Assembly (NCBI GenBank): GCA_934591895.1
Contig: CAKTPP010000007.1
Location: 65,509-129,508, forward strand
Length of the DNA stretch: 64,000 nt
Reading direction: 5' to 3'
Origin: an uncultured Oscillospiraceae bacterium
Lineage (GTDB): Bacteria > Bacillota > Clostridia > Oscillospirales > Oscillospiraceae
The translations under genes were made by a program, and so were the position numbers. The notes beneath the pieces were generated by a model that made no database searches, had not been told where the DNA came from, and was given only the letters and a program-made list of their open reading frames with translations. Positions 33,695-42,409 of the stretch are shown piece after piece (the stretch's first letter is position 1; every line of letters starts with the position of its first letter).

Positions 33695-34341
33695 GTACGC
33701 TGCTGTTGCGCTTAGCCGGACCGATGCAGTCCTGGGGGACGGACTCGAAATTCGATGTTCGGCGCACGGGACGCGAGCCGAGCAAGAGCGGCGTGATCGG
33801 TCTGGTCGCGGCGGCGATGGGCATCGCGCGGCAGGATCGCCAGACGCTGCAGACGCTCAACAGTCTCCGTTTTGGCGTGCGCGTTGACCGTGAGGGTGCG
33901 CTGCTGCGTGATTTTCATACTGCGCGGCCGGAAAAGGGCACGCCGTATGTGACCTACCGCGATTATCTCACGGACGCGGAATTCGTGGCCGGGCTGGAGA
34001 GCGCCGATCACGCGCTGCTCGCACAGATCGCACAGGCACTGCAAGCTCCGGCGTTCCCGCTGTATCTGGGGCGCCGCTCCTGCCCGCCGGTCGGCAGCGT
34101 GTTTTTGAAGATTTCGGATGAGCCGCTGGAGGCGGCGCTGTGCGCCGACGCACCGCCGGGCGCAACGCGCCTTGTGCTGGATGCTGCGGCGGGTGAGCCG
34201 GGCGGGCTTGTGCGCGACGTTCCGCTGTCGTTTGATCCGGCGCGCCGGGAGTATACGTACCGCCGCGTGACCGAGCGCGTGCTGCATGGCGCGGCGGAAC
34301 ATGATCCCATGGCGGAATTGGAGGACACGATATGTACCTGA
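33691..34341 (+). CDS. cas5e: Cascade subunit Cas5e (CasD)
   Basis: 216 residues. LLRLAGPMQSWGTDSKFDVRRTGREPSKSGVIGLVAAAMG is the family signature in the RAMP fold, followed by TARPEKGTPYVTYRDYL. Cas5e caps the 5' handle of the crRNA. Start fixed by the ATGA overlap with cas7. It overlaps cas6e by 10 bases. Confidence 0.94.
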   Translation: MSTLLLRLAGPMQSWGTDSKFDVRRTGREPSKSGVIGLVAAAMGIARQDRQTLQTLNSLRFGVRVDREGALLRDFHTARPEKGTPYVTYRDYLTDAEFVAGLESADHALLAQIAQALQAPAFPLYLGRRSCPPVGSVFLKISDEPLEAALCADAPPGATRLVLDAAAGEPGGLVRDVPLSFDPARREYTYRRVTERVLHGAAEHDPMAELEDTICT

Positions 34342-34973
34342 CGCAAATGCTTTTGGATCAGAAAAATCGTCAGACGCTGGCCGCGCTGGCGTCGCCAAGC
34401 AAATTTCACGGGGCGATCGAGGCGGCGTTTCCCGGCCCGAGGCAGCGAAACCTCTGGCGGATCGACAGCCGCGCCGGTCAGAAATATCTCCTGCTCCTCA
34501 GTGAGACGCCGCCGGATCTCACGCAGGCTGCGGCTCAGTTTGCGCCGCCGGGTGAGCATTGGCAGACAAAGTTGTACGATCCGCTGCTCTCCCGTATTCT
34601 GCCGGGCAGCCGCTGGCAGTTTCGCCTGTGCGCCAACCCGACATACAGCGTCCCGGCGGGGCCGGGGCAGCGCGGGCGCGTCTGCGCGCACAGTACCACG
34701 GAGCATCAGCTTGCATGGCTGCGAAAGCAGAGCGAAAAGCACGGCTTTGTCTTGCGGGATGATGCGTACACGGTTACAAACGTGAAGTGGTATCGCTTTA
34801 AAAAAGGCAGTACAGGCAGCCGCGTGACCTTCCTGGCCGTTACCTATGAGGGAATGCTGGAGGTTCAGGATCCGGAGCGCTTTCGTGCTGCGCTCTGCTG
34901 CGGCATCGGCTCGGGCAAGGCCTATGGCGCGGGGCTCATGACATTGGTCGGGGCGGGGCAGCAGCATGGCTGA
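34332..34973 (+). CDS. cas6e: crRNA endoribonuclease Cas6e (Cse3/CasE)
   Basis: 213 residues. Cleaves pre-crRNA at the 3' base of the repeat hairpin and stays bound. His26 in SPSKFHGAIEAAFPG occupies the catalytic position of family members. The glycine-rich loop near the C-terminus is GIGSGKAYGAGLMTL. The repeats downstream carry the matching hairpin (CCCCGC-ACAC-GCGGGG). It overlaps cas1 by 8 bases. Confidence 0.94.
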   Translation: MYLTQMLLDQKNRQTLAALASPSKFHGAIEAAFPGPRQRNLWRIDSRAGQKYLLLLSETPPDLTQAAAQFAPPGEHWQTKLYDPLLSRILPGSRWQFRLCANPTYSVPAGPGQRGRVCAHSTTEHQLAWLRKQSEKHGFVLRDDAYTVTNVKWYRFKKGSTGSRVTFLAVTYEGMLEVQDPERFRAALCCGIGSGKAYGAGLMTLVGAGQQHG

Positions 34974-35910
34974 CCTGCCCGGCATGATCCGCCCGGAGCT
35001 TCAGGCGCTGCCGCAGATCGGCGATCGCATGACGTTTCTCTACTTTGAGCACTGTGTTCTGAACCGTCAGGACAGCGCCATTACCGTGACGGATGACCGC
35101 GGGACAGTCTTTGTGCCCGCGGCTGCAATCAGCGTGCTGCTCCTTGGGCCGGGGACAAAGGTGACGCACCGCGCCATGGAACTCATCGGGGACGCCGGCG
35201 TCAGTGTCCTCTGGGTAGGGGAGCATGGTGTGCGCTATTATGCCGGAGGCCGGGCGCTGACGCATAAGGCCGGTCTGCTGATCCGGCAGGCTGCGCTGGT
35301 CAGCAATACGCGTCTGCGCCTCGGCGTGGTGCGGCAGATGTACAGTATGCGCTTTCCCGGTGAGGATGTATCCGCGTTGACGCTTCAGCAGCTTCGCGGC
35401 AGGGAGGGCGCGCGCATCCGCAGCGTCTACCGGCGTGCGGCGAAGCAGTGGAATGTCCCGTGGAGCGGGCGGACATATGACCCGGAGAATTTTGACGGCG
35501 GCGATGCAGTCAATCAGGCGCTGTCTGCCGGGCATGCCTGTTTATATGGGGCTGCGCACGCGGTCATTCAGGCGCTCGGCTGTTGCCCGGGACTGGGGTT
35601 TGTCCATACGGGGCATGAATGCTCTTTCGTCTATGACATTGCGGATCTGTATAAGGCGGACATTACGATTCCGCTGGCGTTTGAATTGGCGGCCACGGTC
35701 GACAGCGAAAACATCGGCAGCGAAATGCGCCGCCGAACGCGCGACGCTATGGTTCAGCATCATCTCATGGAGCAGATGGTGCGCGACATCAGAACCCTGC
35801 TCTCGGACGATGAAGAGCGGCCTGAGGACGACAATGCGGTCTATCTTTGGGACGATAAGCGCGGACAGGTGGCCAACGGCCGCCTGTACGGTCCGGAGGG
35901 CGAGCCATGA
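34966..35910 (+). CDS. cas1: CRISPR integrase Cas1 (type I-E)
   Basis: 314 residues. Catalytic residues by position: Glu147 (LRGREGARIR), His214 (GFVHTGHE) and Asp227 (VYDIADLYKAD). With Cas2 it captures prespacers and integrates them at the leader-repeat junction. The C-terminal 25 residues form a charged tail (DDEERPEDDNAV...). The stop overlaps cas2 by 4 bases (ATGA). Confidence 0.96.
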   Translation: MADLPGMIRPELQALPQIGDRMTFLYFEHCVLNRQDSAITVTDDRGTVFVPAAAISVLLLGPGTKVTHRAMELIGDAGVSVLWVGEHGVRYYAGGRALTHKAGLLIRQAALVSNTRLRLGVVRQMYSMRFPGEDVSALTLQQLRGREGARIRSVYRRAAKQWNVPWSGRTYDPENFDGGDAVNQALSAGHACLYGAAHAVIQALGCCPGLGFVHTGHECSFVYDIADLYKADITIPLAFELAATVDSENIGSEMRRRTRDAMVQHHLMEQMVRDIRTLLSDDEERPEDDNAVYLWDDKRGQVANGRLYGPEGEP

Positions 35911-36779
35911 TCGTTGTGACGGTGACGGATTGCCCGCCGCGCTTGCGCGGTGACCTGTCAAAATGGCTGCTTGAGATCAATACCGGCGTCTATGTCGGTC
36001 AGTTGAATCCCCGTGTGCGGGAGGAACTGTGGAAGCGGATCTGCAAGCACCTTCCCAGAGGCCGGGCAACAATGGTGTATTCGGCGAATAACGAGCAGCG
36101 GATGTCGTTTCATGTCCACAACACGACGTGGCAGCCCGCTGACTATGAGGGCATCACGCTGATGCGCCGACCACTTGCAGCGCCGCTTCCGGAAGGGGAG
36201 AGGCCGCCGCTGAGCAAGGCGGCGCTCATCCGGATGGATCGAAGCAAACAATCGGCCAAGCAGCGCCGTGCCAAACAGCTCGGTTACGTTGTGATCGATG
36301 TGGAAACCACGGGGCTTGACAGCAGCACGAGCGAAATACTGGAGCTGGGTGCGATCCGCGTGATCGATCACGAGGTCGCGGACACATTTTCCGCTCTGGT
36401 GCGGCCTGAGCAGCCGATTCCTGAGAAGATCACGTCACTGACCGGCATCACGCAGGACATGGTGTCGGCGCAGGGCGCTGCGCTGCAGCCGCTGTTGGAG
36501 CAGTTTTGGGCATTTGTCGGCCAAAGCCCTGTGATAGGGCACAATCTGGATTTTGATCTGGCATTTTTGAAAAAGGCAAGCATGCGCTTTGGGCTCTCCT
36601 TGCCGAATGTGCCTGTCCGTGATACGCTGAAGCTTGCGCGCAGAAAGCTGCGCGATCTGCCGGATCATCGGCTGAGCACACTCTCCGCATATTTTGGCAT
36701 CGAGCATGCGCAGCAGCACCGTGCGCTTCCGGACTGCATCGCAACGTTTCAGGTCTATGAGAAACTGAATGAAATCTGA
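35907..36779 (+). CDS. cas2: Cas2 fused to a DEDDh (DnaQ-like) exonuclease
   Basis: 290 residues in two parts. Residues 1-90 are a type I-E Cas2 (MIVVTVTDCPPRLRGDLSKWL, GVYVGQLNPRVRE). After a linker of about 35 residues comes a 3'-5' exonuclease domain with all DEDDh residues: Asp131 and Glu133 in VIDVETTGLD, Asp217 in GHNLDFDLAFL, His271 and Asp276 in HRALPDC. Such fusions are known in some type I-E systems (for example Streptococcus thermophilus), where the exonuclease trims prespacer 3' ends and removes the PAM before integration. It ends 45 bases before the first repeat. Confidence 0.95.
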   Translation: MIVVTVTDCPPRLRGDLSKWLLEINTGVYVGQLNPRVREELWKRICKHLPRGRATMVYSANNEQRMSFHVHNTTWQPADYEGITLMRRPLAAPLPEGERPPLSKAALIRMDRSKQSAKQRRAKQLGYVVIDVETTGLDSSTSEILELGAIRVIDHEVADTFSALVRPEQPIPEKITSLTGITQDMVSAQGAALQPLLEQFWAFVGQSPVIGHNLDFDLAFLKKASMRFGLSLPNVPVRDTLKLARRKLRDLPDHRLSTLSAYFGIEHAQQHRALPDCIATFQVYEKLNEI

Positions 36780-36824
36780 CGGCAATGGGATCAAAAGTCC
36801 TTATTTTTTAAGGCTTTCTTTAGT
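36780..36824 (+). promoter_or_regulatory. CRISPR leader (short, AT-rich)
   Basis: Only 45 bases separate the cas2 stop from the first repeat. The segment holds TCCTTATTTTTTAAGGCTTTC next to the repeat. No IHF-like site or separate promoter is obvious, so the array may be transcribed from the cas operon promoter or from a promoter inside cas2. Orientation is inferred from repeat polarity and from the position of cas1-cas2. Confidence 0.6.
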
Positions 36825-38011
36825 CTTTTCCCCGCACACGCGGGGGTGATCCTGCGGGAGCAGCAGAAATCCTAATCGGAAAAACCTTTTCCCCGCACAC
36901 GCGGGGGTGATCCCAGCTTTGGCCTTCTTCTTGGGGTCGATGATGTCTTTTCCCCGCACACGCGGGGGTGATCCTATTTATGGAAAACGTAAAGGACCCC
37001 ATGACTACTTTTCCCCGCACACGCGGGGGTGATCCTCAGTGGGACTTTCTTCATTGCCTGTCTGGGCACTTTTCCCCGCACACGCGGGGGTGATCCCATA
37101 CATCTACAAAGACATAGAGAAGGAAAACGCTTTTCCCCGCACACGCGGGGGTGATCCCTCACCCCCACAAAGCTAACAGATTGGTTCGGCCTTTTCCCCG
37201 CACACGCGGGGGTGATCCCCACCCACGACAGCATGGTCTGGAATGCTGCCTCTTTTCCCCGCACACGCGGGGGTGATCCCCAGATCACGATTATGGAATC
37301 CGCTTCTGGCAACTTTTCCCCGCACACGCGGGGGTGATCCCGACACCGGCGATGCCGGAACATCTGAAAACAGCTTTTCCCCGCACACGCGGGGGTGATC
37401 CCTCATAGTGGTATGTGTAACATCCTTCGTCGGTCTTTTCCCCGCACACGCGGGGGTGATCCCTCGATGCCATAATATTCGGGCTGCGAATTACCCTTTT
37501 CCCCGCACACGCGGGGGTGATCCCTCGGACTACTTCTCTTATAATAGGGGTATAAACTTTTCCCCGCACACGCGGGGGTGATCCTAAGGTATAATATAAG
37601 CAGGAGGTGGATAACTTCTTTTCCCCGCACACGCGGGGGTGATCCTGTGGAAGATCTGCCGGTGGCGGAGCTGTATGCCTTTTCCCCGCACACGCGGGGG
37701 TGATCCCTCAACGAAAGGGATATTCGCATGATGTGTATTCTTTTCCCCGCACACGCGGGGGTGATCCTGAGCAGGGCTGCCGCGATCTGCACAAGGTTTT
37801 CTTTTCCCCGCACACGCGGGGGTGATCCTGAAGTACAACAGTGTTGAGGAATGGAAGGCGGCTTTTCCCCGCACACGCGGGGGTGATCCCCTGTGATCGT
37901 GCGCGACGTGGACGGCATCCGGCTTTTCCCCGCACACGCGGGGGTGATCCCACAGCGAAGTTCTTCTTGCTGTTGTTCAGATCCTTTTCCCCGCACACGC
38001 GGGGGTGATCC
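36825..38011 (+). CRISPR. Type I-E CRISPR array, 20 identical repeats, 19 spacers
   Basis: The 28-base repeat starts CTTTTCCCCG, has arms CCCCGC/GCGGGG around ACAC, and ends GGTGATCC. Starts fall exactly every 61 bases from 36825 to 37984, giving nineteen 33-base spacers. All 20 repeats read the same, including the distal one. The base after every repeat is C (13) or T (7). The 3' part of the repeat corresponds to the 8-base 5' handle of type I-E crRNAs, so transcription is left to right. Spacers are all different by eye. Confidence 0.98.
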
Positions 38012-38043
38012 CATCGTCCGACAATACGCTCTGATGTGTGCTG

Positions 38044-38072
38044 TTGACAATGCTCAAAAAACCAGCTATACT
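38044..38072 (+). promoter_or_regulatory. Near-consensus promoter beyond the last repeat
   Basis: TTGACA, 17 bases, TATACT, pointing right, away from the array, starting 32 bases after the last complete repeat. The predicted start is near 38079. There is no protein gene downstream on this strand before the terminator at 38195. Confidence 0.8.
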
Positions 38073-38140
38073 TATTTTGGCAGCCTTGATAGGGTAACTC
38101 CCTGGGATTTCGTGTCCGCCTGGCTGCTATTTTTGCCTCT

Positions 38141-38162
38141 CTTTTCCCCGCACACGCGGGGG
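38141..38162 (+). repeat. Truncated CRISPR repeat
   Basis: The first 22 of 28 repeat bases are exact, including the full hairpin; the sequence then diverges to AGCGGAGG. It lies 157 bases after the start of the last complete repeat, which is off the 61-base register. Confidence 0.92.
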
Positions 38163-38190
38163 AGCGGAGGCTGTTTCTTCGGTTAACGGA

Positions 38191-38223
38191 AAAACCCACG
38201 GTGCAAATCGCACCGTGGGTTTT
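38191..38223. terminator. Bidirectional terminator
   Basis: CCCACGGTGC and complement around AAATC, flanked by AAAA and TTTT. It ends both the rightward pseudo-repeat transcript and the leftward gene at 38253-38750. Confidence 0.88.
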
Positions 38224-38252
38224 CGTATTGCGAGCTTAAAACCAATGTCCCA

Positions 38253-38750
38253 TTACAGTTTGCTCACGGACACTGCGGCGGTCTGCGTTTGCTCGCGCTG
38301 GATGCCGCAGAGCTCCCGCAGTCTGGCGGCCACCTTCGGCCCCTTGTACAGCCTTGTGTCCTCAAACGGCAGGAACGCTTCCTGTCCGTCCGCGGTCACA
38401 TAGCGGATGATGAAGAAAAACTTCCGAACCTTCTTTTCCTTCTTGCCGAGGCCGCTGAGCGCGCCGATAACAGCGCCGGTGCTCCCAAACAGCAGACCGC
38501 CGGCGAACGCCCGCGCGATGGGCGATTTCTCCTGCTGCTGCAGCTGTATCTCCGAACCGTAAAAAACGTCGGTGATCTGACTGTAGGCGAGTGTCGCCGT
38601 GTCCTTGTTTCCCACGGCGTTTTGCAGCTCCAGATGATCGGTAAAGAGCGCGACGTCCACCGCGTTGCCTTTCCTGAACTGACCGAGATCTGTCTCAATG
38701 CTGAAATAATCGCTGATGATGCTGCCTTTTTTGCTTCTTAAGAATCCCAT
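38253..38750 (-). CDS. Conserved hypothetical protein with glycine-rich segment
   Basis: 165 residues. The N-terminal MGFLRSKKGSI is basic; the middle (HLELQNAVGNKDTATLAYSQITDVFY) resembles PH-like or bacterial PH domain strands, and a glycine-rich hydrophobic stretch FAGGLLFGSTGAVIGALSGLG (about residues 82-102) may contact membrane. The end (REQTQTAAVSVSKL) is polar. GGAGG lies 7 bases before the ATG. It stands alone downstream of the CRISPR region on the opposite strand. I cannot assign a function and see no link with Cas. Confidence 0.7.
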   Translation of the reverse strand: MGFLRSKKGSIISDYFSIETDLGQFRKGNAVDVALFTDHLELQNAVGNKDTATLAYSQITDVFYGSEIQLQQQEKSPIARAFAGGLLFGSTGAVIGALSGLGKKEKKVRKFFFIIRYVTADGQEAFLPFEDTRLYKGPKVAARLRELCGIQREQTQTAAVSVSKL

Positions 38751-38888
38751 AGCTGTGCCTCCGTTCGCTGTACCTGCATTTTACAGTTTTTCTGCGCATT
38801 CTGCAAGACCCGATTTGAAGCCCGCTCCCGCCGCAGGTACGACTGCGCGCATGAATGCGCGCCCGGCTGCGCGCTGCGAAACCGAAAC

Positions 38889-38917
38889 TTGACACAGGGC
38901 GCCAAACGGTATAAAAT
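38889..38917 (+). promoter_or_regulatory. Promoter of glmS
   Basis: TTGACA, 17 bases, TAAAAT, leaving a leader of about 90 bases. The leader contains no glmS ribozyme core. Confidence 0.8.
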
Positions 38918-39013
38918 TTAGCATGCTATTTTGGCATCTTGTACGTATTTGCAGGACGCCGGCATAGGAACGAGATACGAAGGATTTTTATAGAATCATA
39001 AGGAGAACCGACT

Positions 39014-40846
39014 ATGTGTGGAATTGTTGGATACGTCGGCGCGCAGCAGGCTGCGCCGATCCTTCTTGAGGGGCTGCAGAAGCTCGAGTACCGCGGCTAT
39101 GACTCGGCCGGCATCGCCGTGCTCGACGGCAGCACGATCGAGCTTGCCAAGGCATGCGGCGAGATCAAGAATCTGCTGGCCAAAACGCATGACGGCAGCG
39201 ACCTTCACGGCTATATCGGCCTCGGCCACACGCGCTGGGCAACGCACGGCGCGCCGACGGAGGCGAACGCGCACCCGCATGTGAGCAACGACGGCAAGTT
39301 TGCCATCGTGCAAAACGGCATCATCGAAAACTTCATGGAGCTGCGCGAGATGCTGCAGGCCAAGGGCTTCGTGTTCCACAGTGAGACGGACACGGAGGTC
39401 ATTGTCCACCTGCTGGATATGTATTACACCGGCGACGGCAATCTGAAGGACACCGTCATGAAGACGCTCGGCCGTCTGGAGGGCAGCTATGCGATCGGCA
39501 TCCTATGCGCCGACTGCCCGGAGCAGATGTTCCTCGCGCGCAACGGCTGCCCGCTGATCATCGGCGTCGGCGCGGGCGAAAACTTCTTTGCCTCTGACGT
39601 GACGGCGCTTGTGTCGCACACGAAAAATGTGGTCTATCTCGACGACGGGGAGCTCGCCGAGGTGCGCGCCGACGGCTACACCGTCTTTGACTGCACCGGT
39701 AAGCCTGTGCAGAAGCCCGTCTCCCGCGTCGCATGGGACATCGAGGCGGCCGAGAAGGGCGGCTACGAGCACTTCATGCTCAAGGAGATCATGGAGCAGC
39801 CGCGCGCCATCAAATCCACGCTCGACCCGCGCGTGAAGGATCACCGCGTCGTGTTTGACGAGCTGAAGATGACCGAAGAGCAGCTCATGGGCTTCAACAA
39901 GATCATGATCACGGCCTGCGGCTCGGCATTTTATGCCGGTCAGGCGGGCAAGTACGCGCTCGAAAAGCTCACGCACATCCCGGTCGATGCCGACCTTGCC
40001 AGTGAGTTCCGCTACCGTGACCCGATCGTGGACGAGCACACGCTCATGATCATCATCTCGCAGTCCGGCGAGACGGCGGACACCATTGCCGCCATCCGCG
40101 AGGCGCAGTCCAAGGGCGCGTATGTGCTCTCGATCGTCAATGTCGTCGGCAGCACGATCGCCCGCATCTCGGACGACGTCATCTATACATGGGCCGGTCC
40201 GGAGATCGCCGTCGCGACCACGAAGGGCTACACCACGCAGGTGTCAGTGCTGTATCTGCTGGCGCTCTATCTGGGCGAGAAGCGCGGCTGCCTGAGCAGG
40301 GAAGAGGCGGCAAAGCTCACGGACGACCTCATGATCCTGCCGCAGATGGTGCAGCGCGCCATCGATCTCAACCCGCAGATCGCGCAGCTTGCCGAGCGCT
40401 ATAAGAATAACCCGTCGCTGTTTTTCATCGGCCGCAATGTGGACTATGCCGTCTGCATGGAGGGCTCTTTGAAGCTCAAGGAGATCTCCTACCTGCACTC
40501 GGAGGCGTATGCCGCGGGCGAACTCAAGCACGGCACGATCGCGCTCATTGAGGAGAACCGGCTCGTCATCGCCGTTGCGTGCTACGAGCCGCTGTTTGAT
40601 AAGACCATGAGCAACGTCAAAGAGGTCAAGGCGCGCGGCGCGCGCGTGCTCGGCGTGGCGCTTGAGGGCAACCGCGCCATCTATTCCGAGGCGGACGATG
40701 TGATCCTCGTGCCGCGTATGGACGGTCTGTTCGTCGTTCCAGCGGAGATCGTGCCGCTGCAGCTCTTTGCATATTACGTCGCGAAAGCCAACGGCTGCGC
40801 GATCGATAAGCCGAAAAATCTCGCAAAATCCGTTACCGTCGAATAA
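39014..40846 (+). CDS. glmS: Glutamine--fructose-6-phosphate aminotransferase
   Basis: Makes glucosamine-6-phosphate for cell wall amino sugars. 610 residues: N-terminal glutaminase with Cys2 (MCGIVGYVG) and HTRWATHG, then two SIS domains with ITACGSAFYAG, ISQSGETADT and the C-terminal LAKSVTVE. AAGGAG precedes the ATG by 9 bases. guaA, another glutamine amidotransferase, follows 14 bases after the stop and is likely co-transcribed. Confidence 0.97.
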   Translation: MCGIVGYVGAQQAAPILLEGLQKLEYRGYDSAGIAVLDGSTIELAKACGEIKNLLAKTHDGSDLHGYIGLGHTRWATHGAPTEANAHPHVSNDGKFAIVQNGIIENFMELREMLQAKGFVFHSETDTEVIVHLLDMYYTGDGNLKDTVMKTLGRLEGSYAIGILCADCPEQMFLARNGCPLIIGVGAGENFFASDVTALVSHTKNVVYLDDGELAEVRADGYTVFDCTGKPVQKPVSRVAWDIEAAEKGGYEHFMLKEIMEQPRAIKSTLDPRVKDHRVVFDELKMTEEQLMGFNKIMITACGSAFYAGQAGKYALEKLTHIPVDADLASEFRYRDPIVDEHTLMIIISQSGETADTIAAIREAQSKGAYVLSIVNVVGSTIARISDDVIYTWAGPEIAVATTKGYTTQVSVLYLLALYLGEKRGCLSREEAAKLTDDLMILPQMVQRAIDLNPQIAQLAERYKNNPSLFFIGRNVDYAVCMEGSLKLKEISYLHSEAYAAGELKHGTIALIEENRLVIAVACYEPLFDKTMSNVKEVKARGARVLGVALEGNRAIYSEADDVILVPRMDGLFVVPAEIVPLQLFAYYVAKANGCAIDKPKNLAKSVTVE

Positions 40847-40860
40847 GGAGAGCGTCATCC

Positions 40861-42402
40861 ATGCCGAATCAGTCTGTCATCGTCCTCGATTTCGGAGGAC
40901 AGTATAACCAGCTCATTGCGCGCCGCGTGCGCGAGTGCAATGTCTATTGCGAAGTGAAGCCGAACACCATGTCCATCGAGGAGATCCGTGCCTTTGACCC
41001 CATCGGCATCATCTTCACAGGCGGCCCGCAGAGCGTTTACGCCGAGGGCTCGCCGCAGGTCGATCCCGAGATCTTCAGGCTCGGCATCCCCATCCTCGGC
41101 ATCTGCTATGGCTGCCAGCTCATGGCGCAGTATCTCGGCGGGGAAGTGACCGCCGCCGGAAAGGACACCGCGCGCGAGTACGGCAAGACGGAGACCTGGT
41201 TTGACACCGATTGCCGTCTGTTCCGCGGTCTGCCGGAGCAGAGCATCACGTGGATGAGCCACGGCGACTACATGGCCAGGGTGCCGGAGTCGTTCCGGCT
41301 CGTGGCGCATTCGGACGCCTGCCCGACGGTCGGCATCTGCGACGAGGCGCGCGGCTTCTACGGCGTGCAGTTCCATCCGGAGGTCAACCATACCGAGTAC
41401 GGTCAGGCCATGCTGCGCAACTTCCTCTACGAGGTCTGCGGCGCGACCGGCGATTGGACGATGGGTGACTTCATGCGCAAGTCCATCGCGGACATCCGTG
41501 CCAAGGTCGGCGACGGCAAGGTGCTGCTGGCGCTTTCCGGCGGCGTGGACTCCTCCGTTGCGGCGGCGCTGCTGGCCGAGGCTGTCGGCAGCCAGCTTAC
41601 GTGCATCTTTGTCGACCACGGTCTGCTGCGCAAGAACGAGGGCGACGAGGTCGAGGCCGCGTTCCGGAACTGGGACATCAACCTTGTGCGTGTCAACGCC
41701 GAGGAGCGCTTCCTCACGCGCCTGAAGGACGTCTCCGACCCGGAGACCAAGCGCAAGATCATCGGCGAGGAGTTCATCCGCGTCTTTGAGGAAGAGGGTA
41801 AGAAGATCGGCTCGGTCGACTATCTGGCACAGGGCACGATCTATCCCGACGTGATCGAATCCGGCACGAATGTCGCTGCCGTCATCAAGAGCCACCACAA
41901 TGTCGGCGGCCTGCCGGACTTTGTGGATTTCAAGGAGATCATTGAGCCGCTGCGCCTGCTGTTTAAGGACGAGGTGCGTGCGCTCGGCCGCGAGCTCGGC
42001 CTGCCGGAGTATCTGGTCATGCGCCAGCCGTTCCCGGGTCCGGGTCTGGCCATCCGCTGCCTCGGCGCGGTGTCCAAGGATAAGCTTGACATCCTGCGCG
42101 ACGCGGACTTCATCTTCCGCGATGAGATCGCCAAGGCGCACCTTGAGCAGACGATGAATCAGTACTTTGCGGTGCTGACGAATATGCGCTCTGTCGGCGT
42201 CATGGGCGACGGCCGCACGTATGACTATACGCTCGCGCTGCGCAGCGTCACGACGACGGACTTCATGACCGCCAACTGGACGCGCATCCCGTATGACGTG
42301 CTCGACCGTGTCTCGGTGCGTATCGTCAACGAGGTTAAGGGCATCAACCGCATCGTCTACGATATCACCTCCAAGCCGCCCGCCACGATCGAGTGGGAAT
42401 GA
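40861..42402 (+). CDS. guaA: GMP synthase (glutamine-hydrolysing)
   Basis: Converts XMP to GMP. 513 residues. Glutaminase domain with VLDFGGQYNQLIARRVRE, nucleophile in LGICYGCQLMAQ and FHPEVNHTEYG; ATP-pyrophosphatase PP-loop ALSGGVDSSV; dimerisation domain ending NRIVYDITSKPPATIEWE. GGAGAGCG lies before the ATG. The stop is followed within 10 bases by a remnant of the terminator-embedded repeat. Confidence 0.97.
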   Translation: MPNQSVIVLDFGGQYNQLIARRVRECNVYCEVKPNTMSIEEIRAFDPIGIIFTGGPQSVYAEGSPQVDPEIFRLGIPILGICYGCQLMAQYLGGEVTAAGKDTAREYGKTETWFDTDCRLFRGLPEQSITWMSHGDYMARVPESFRLVAHSDACPTVGICDEARGFYGVQFHPEVNHTEYGQAMLRNFLYEVCGATGDWTMGDFMRKSIADIRAKVGDGKVLLALSGGVDSSVAAALLAEAVGSQLTCIFVDHGLLRKNEGDEVEAAFRNWDINLVRVNAEERFLTRLKDVSDPETKRKIIGEEFIRVFEEEGKKIGSVDYLAQGTIYPDVIESGTNVAAVIKSHHNVGGLPDFVDFKEIIEPLRLLFKDEVRALGRELGLPEYLVMRQPFPGPGLAIRCLGAVSKDKLDILRDADFIFRDEIAKAHLEQTMNQYFAVLTNMRSVGVMGDGRTYDYTLALRSVTTTDFMTANWTRIPYDVLDRVSVRIVNEVKGINRIVYDITSKPPATIEWE

Positions 42403-42409
42403 TTTCAGA

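Larger units (their letters stand above)
38079..38223 (+). ncRNA. Candidate crRNA-like small RNA with truncated repeat
   Basis: A transcript from the 38044 promoter to the terminator at 38195-38223 would be about 145 nt. It contains GCAGCC...GGCTGC (38080-38085 with 38122-38127), a small AGGG/CCCT hairpin, a motif GGGTAACTCC (38092-38101) resembling the repeat's 3' handle, a 39-base pseudo-spacer, and a truncated repeat. The repeat keeps the Cas6e-type hairpin but lacks the final GTGATCC. It may be a stand-alone crRNA-like regulator of the kind seen in Cas-dependent antitoxins, or simply a decayed array end. Confidence 0.4.

Noticed and set aside
36853..37983. Self-targeting spacers
   Set aside because: I saw no obvious match between spacers and the rest of the window by eye, but this was not an exhaustive comparison, so no claim is made.
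36820..38199. Minus-strand open frames rich in ITPACAGK, DHPRVCGEK and GSPPRVRGK
   Set aside because: They are translations of the CRISPR repeat on its non-coding strand in three frames, a well-known annotation artefact. They have no ribosome binding sites.
38890..39013. glmS ribozyme in the glmS leader
   Set aside because: The leader is long enough, but neither the conserved AGCGCC cleavage region nor the core motifs of the ribozyme are visible.
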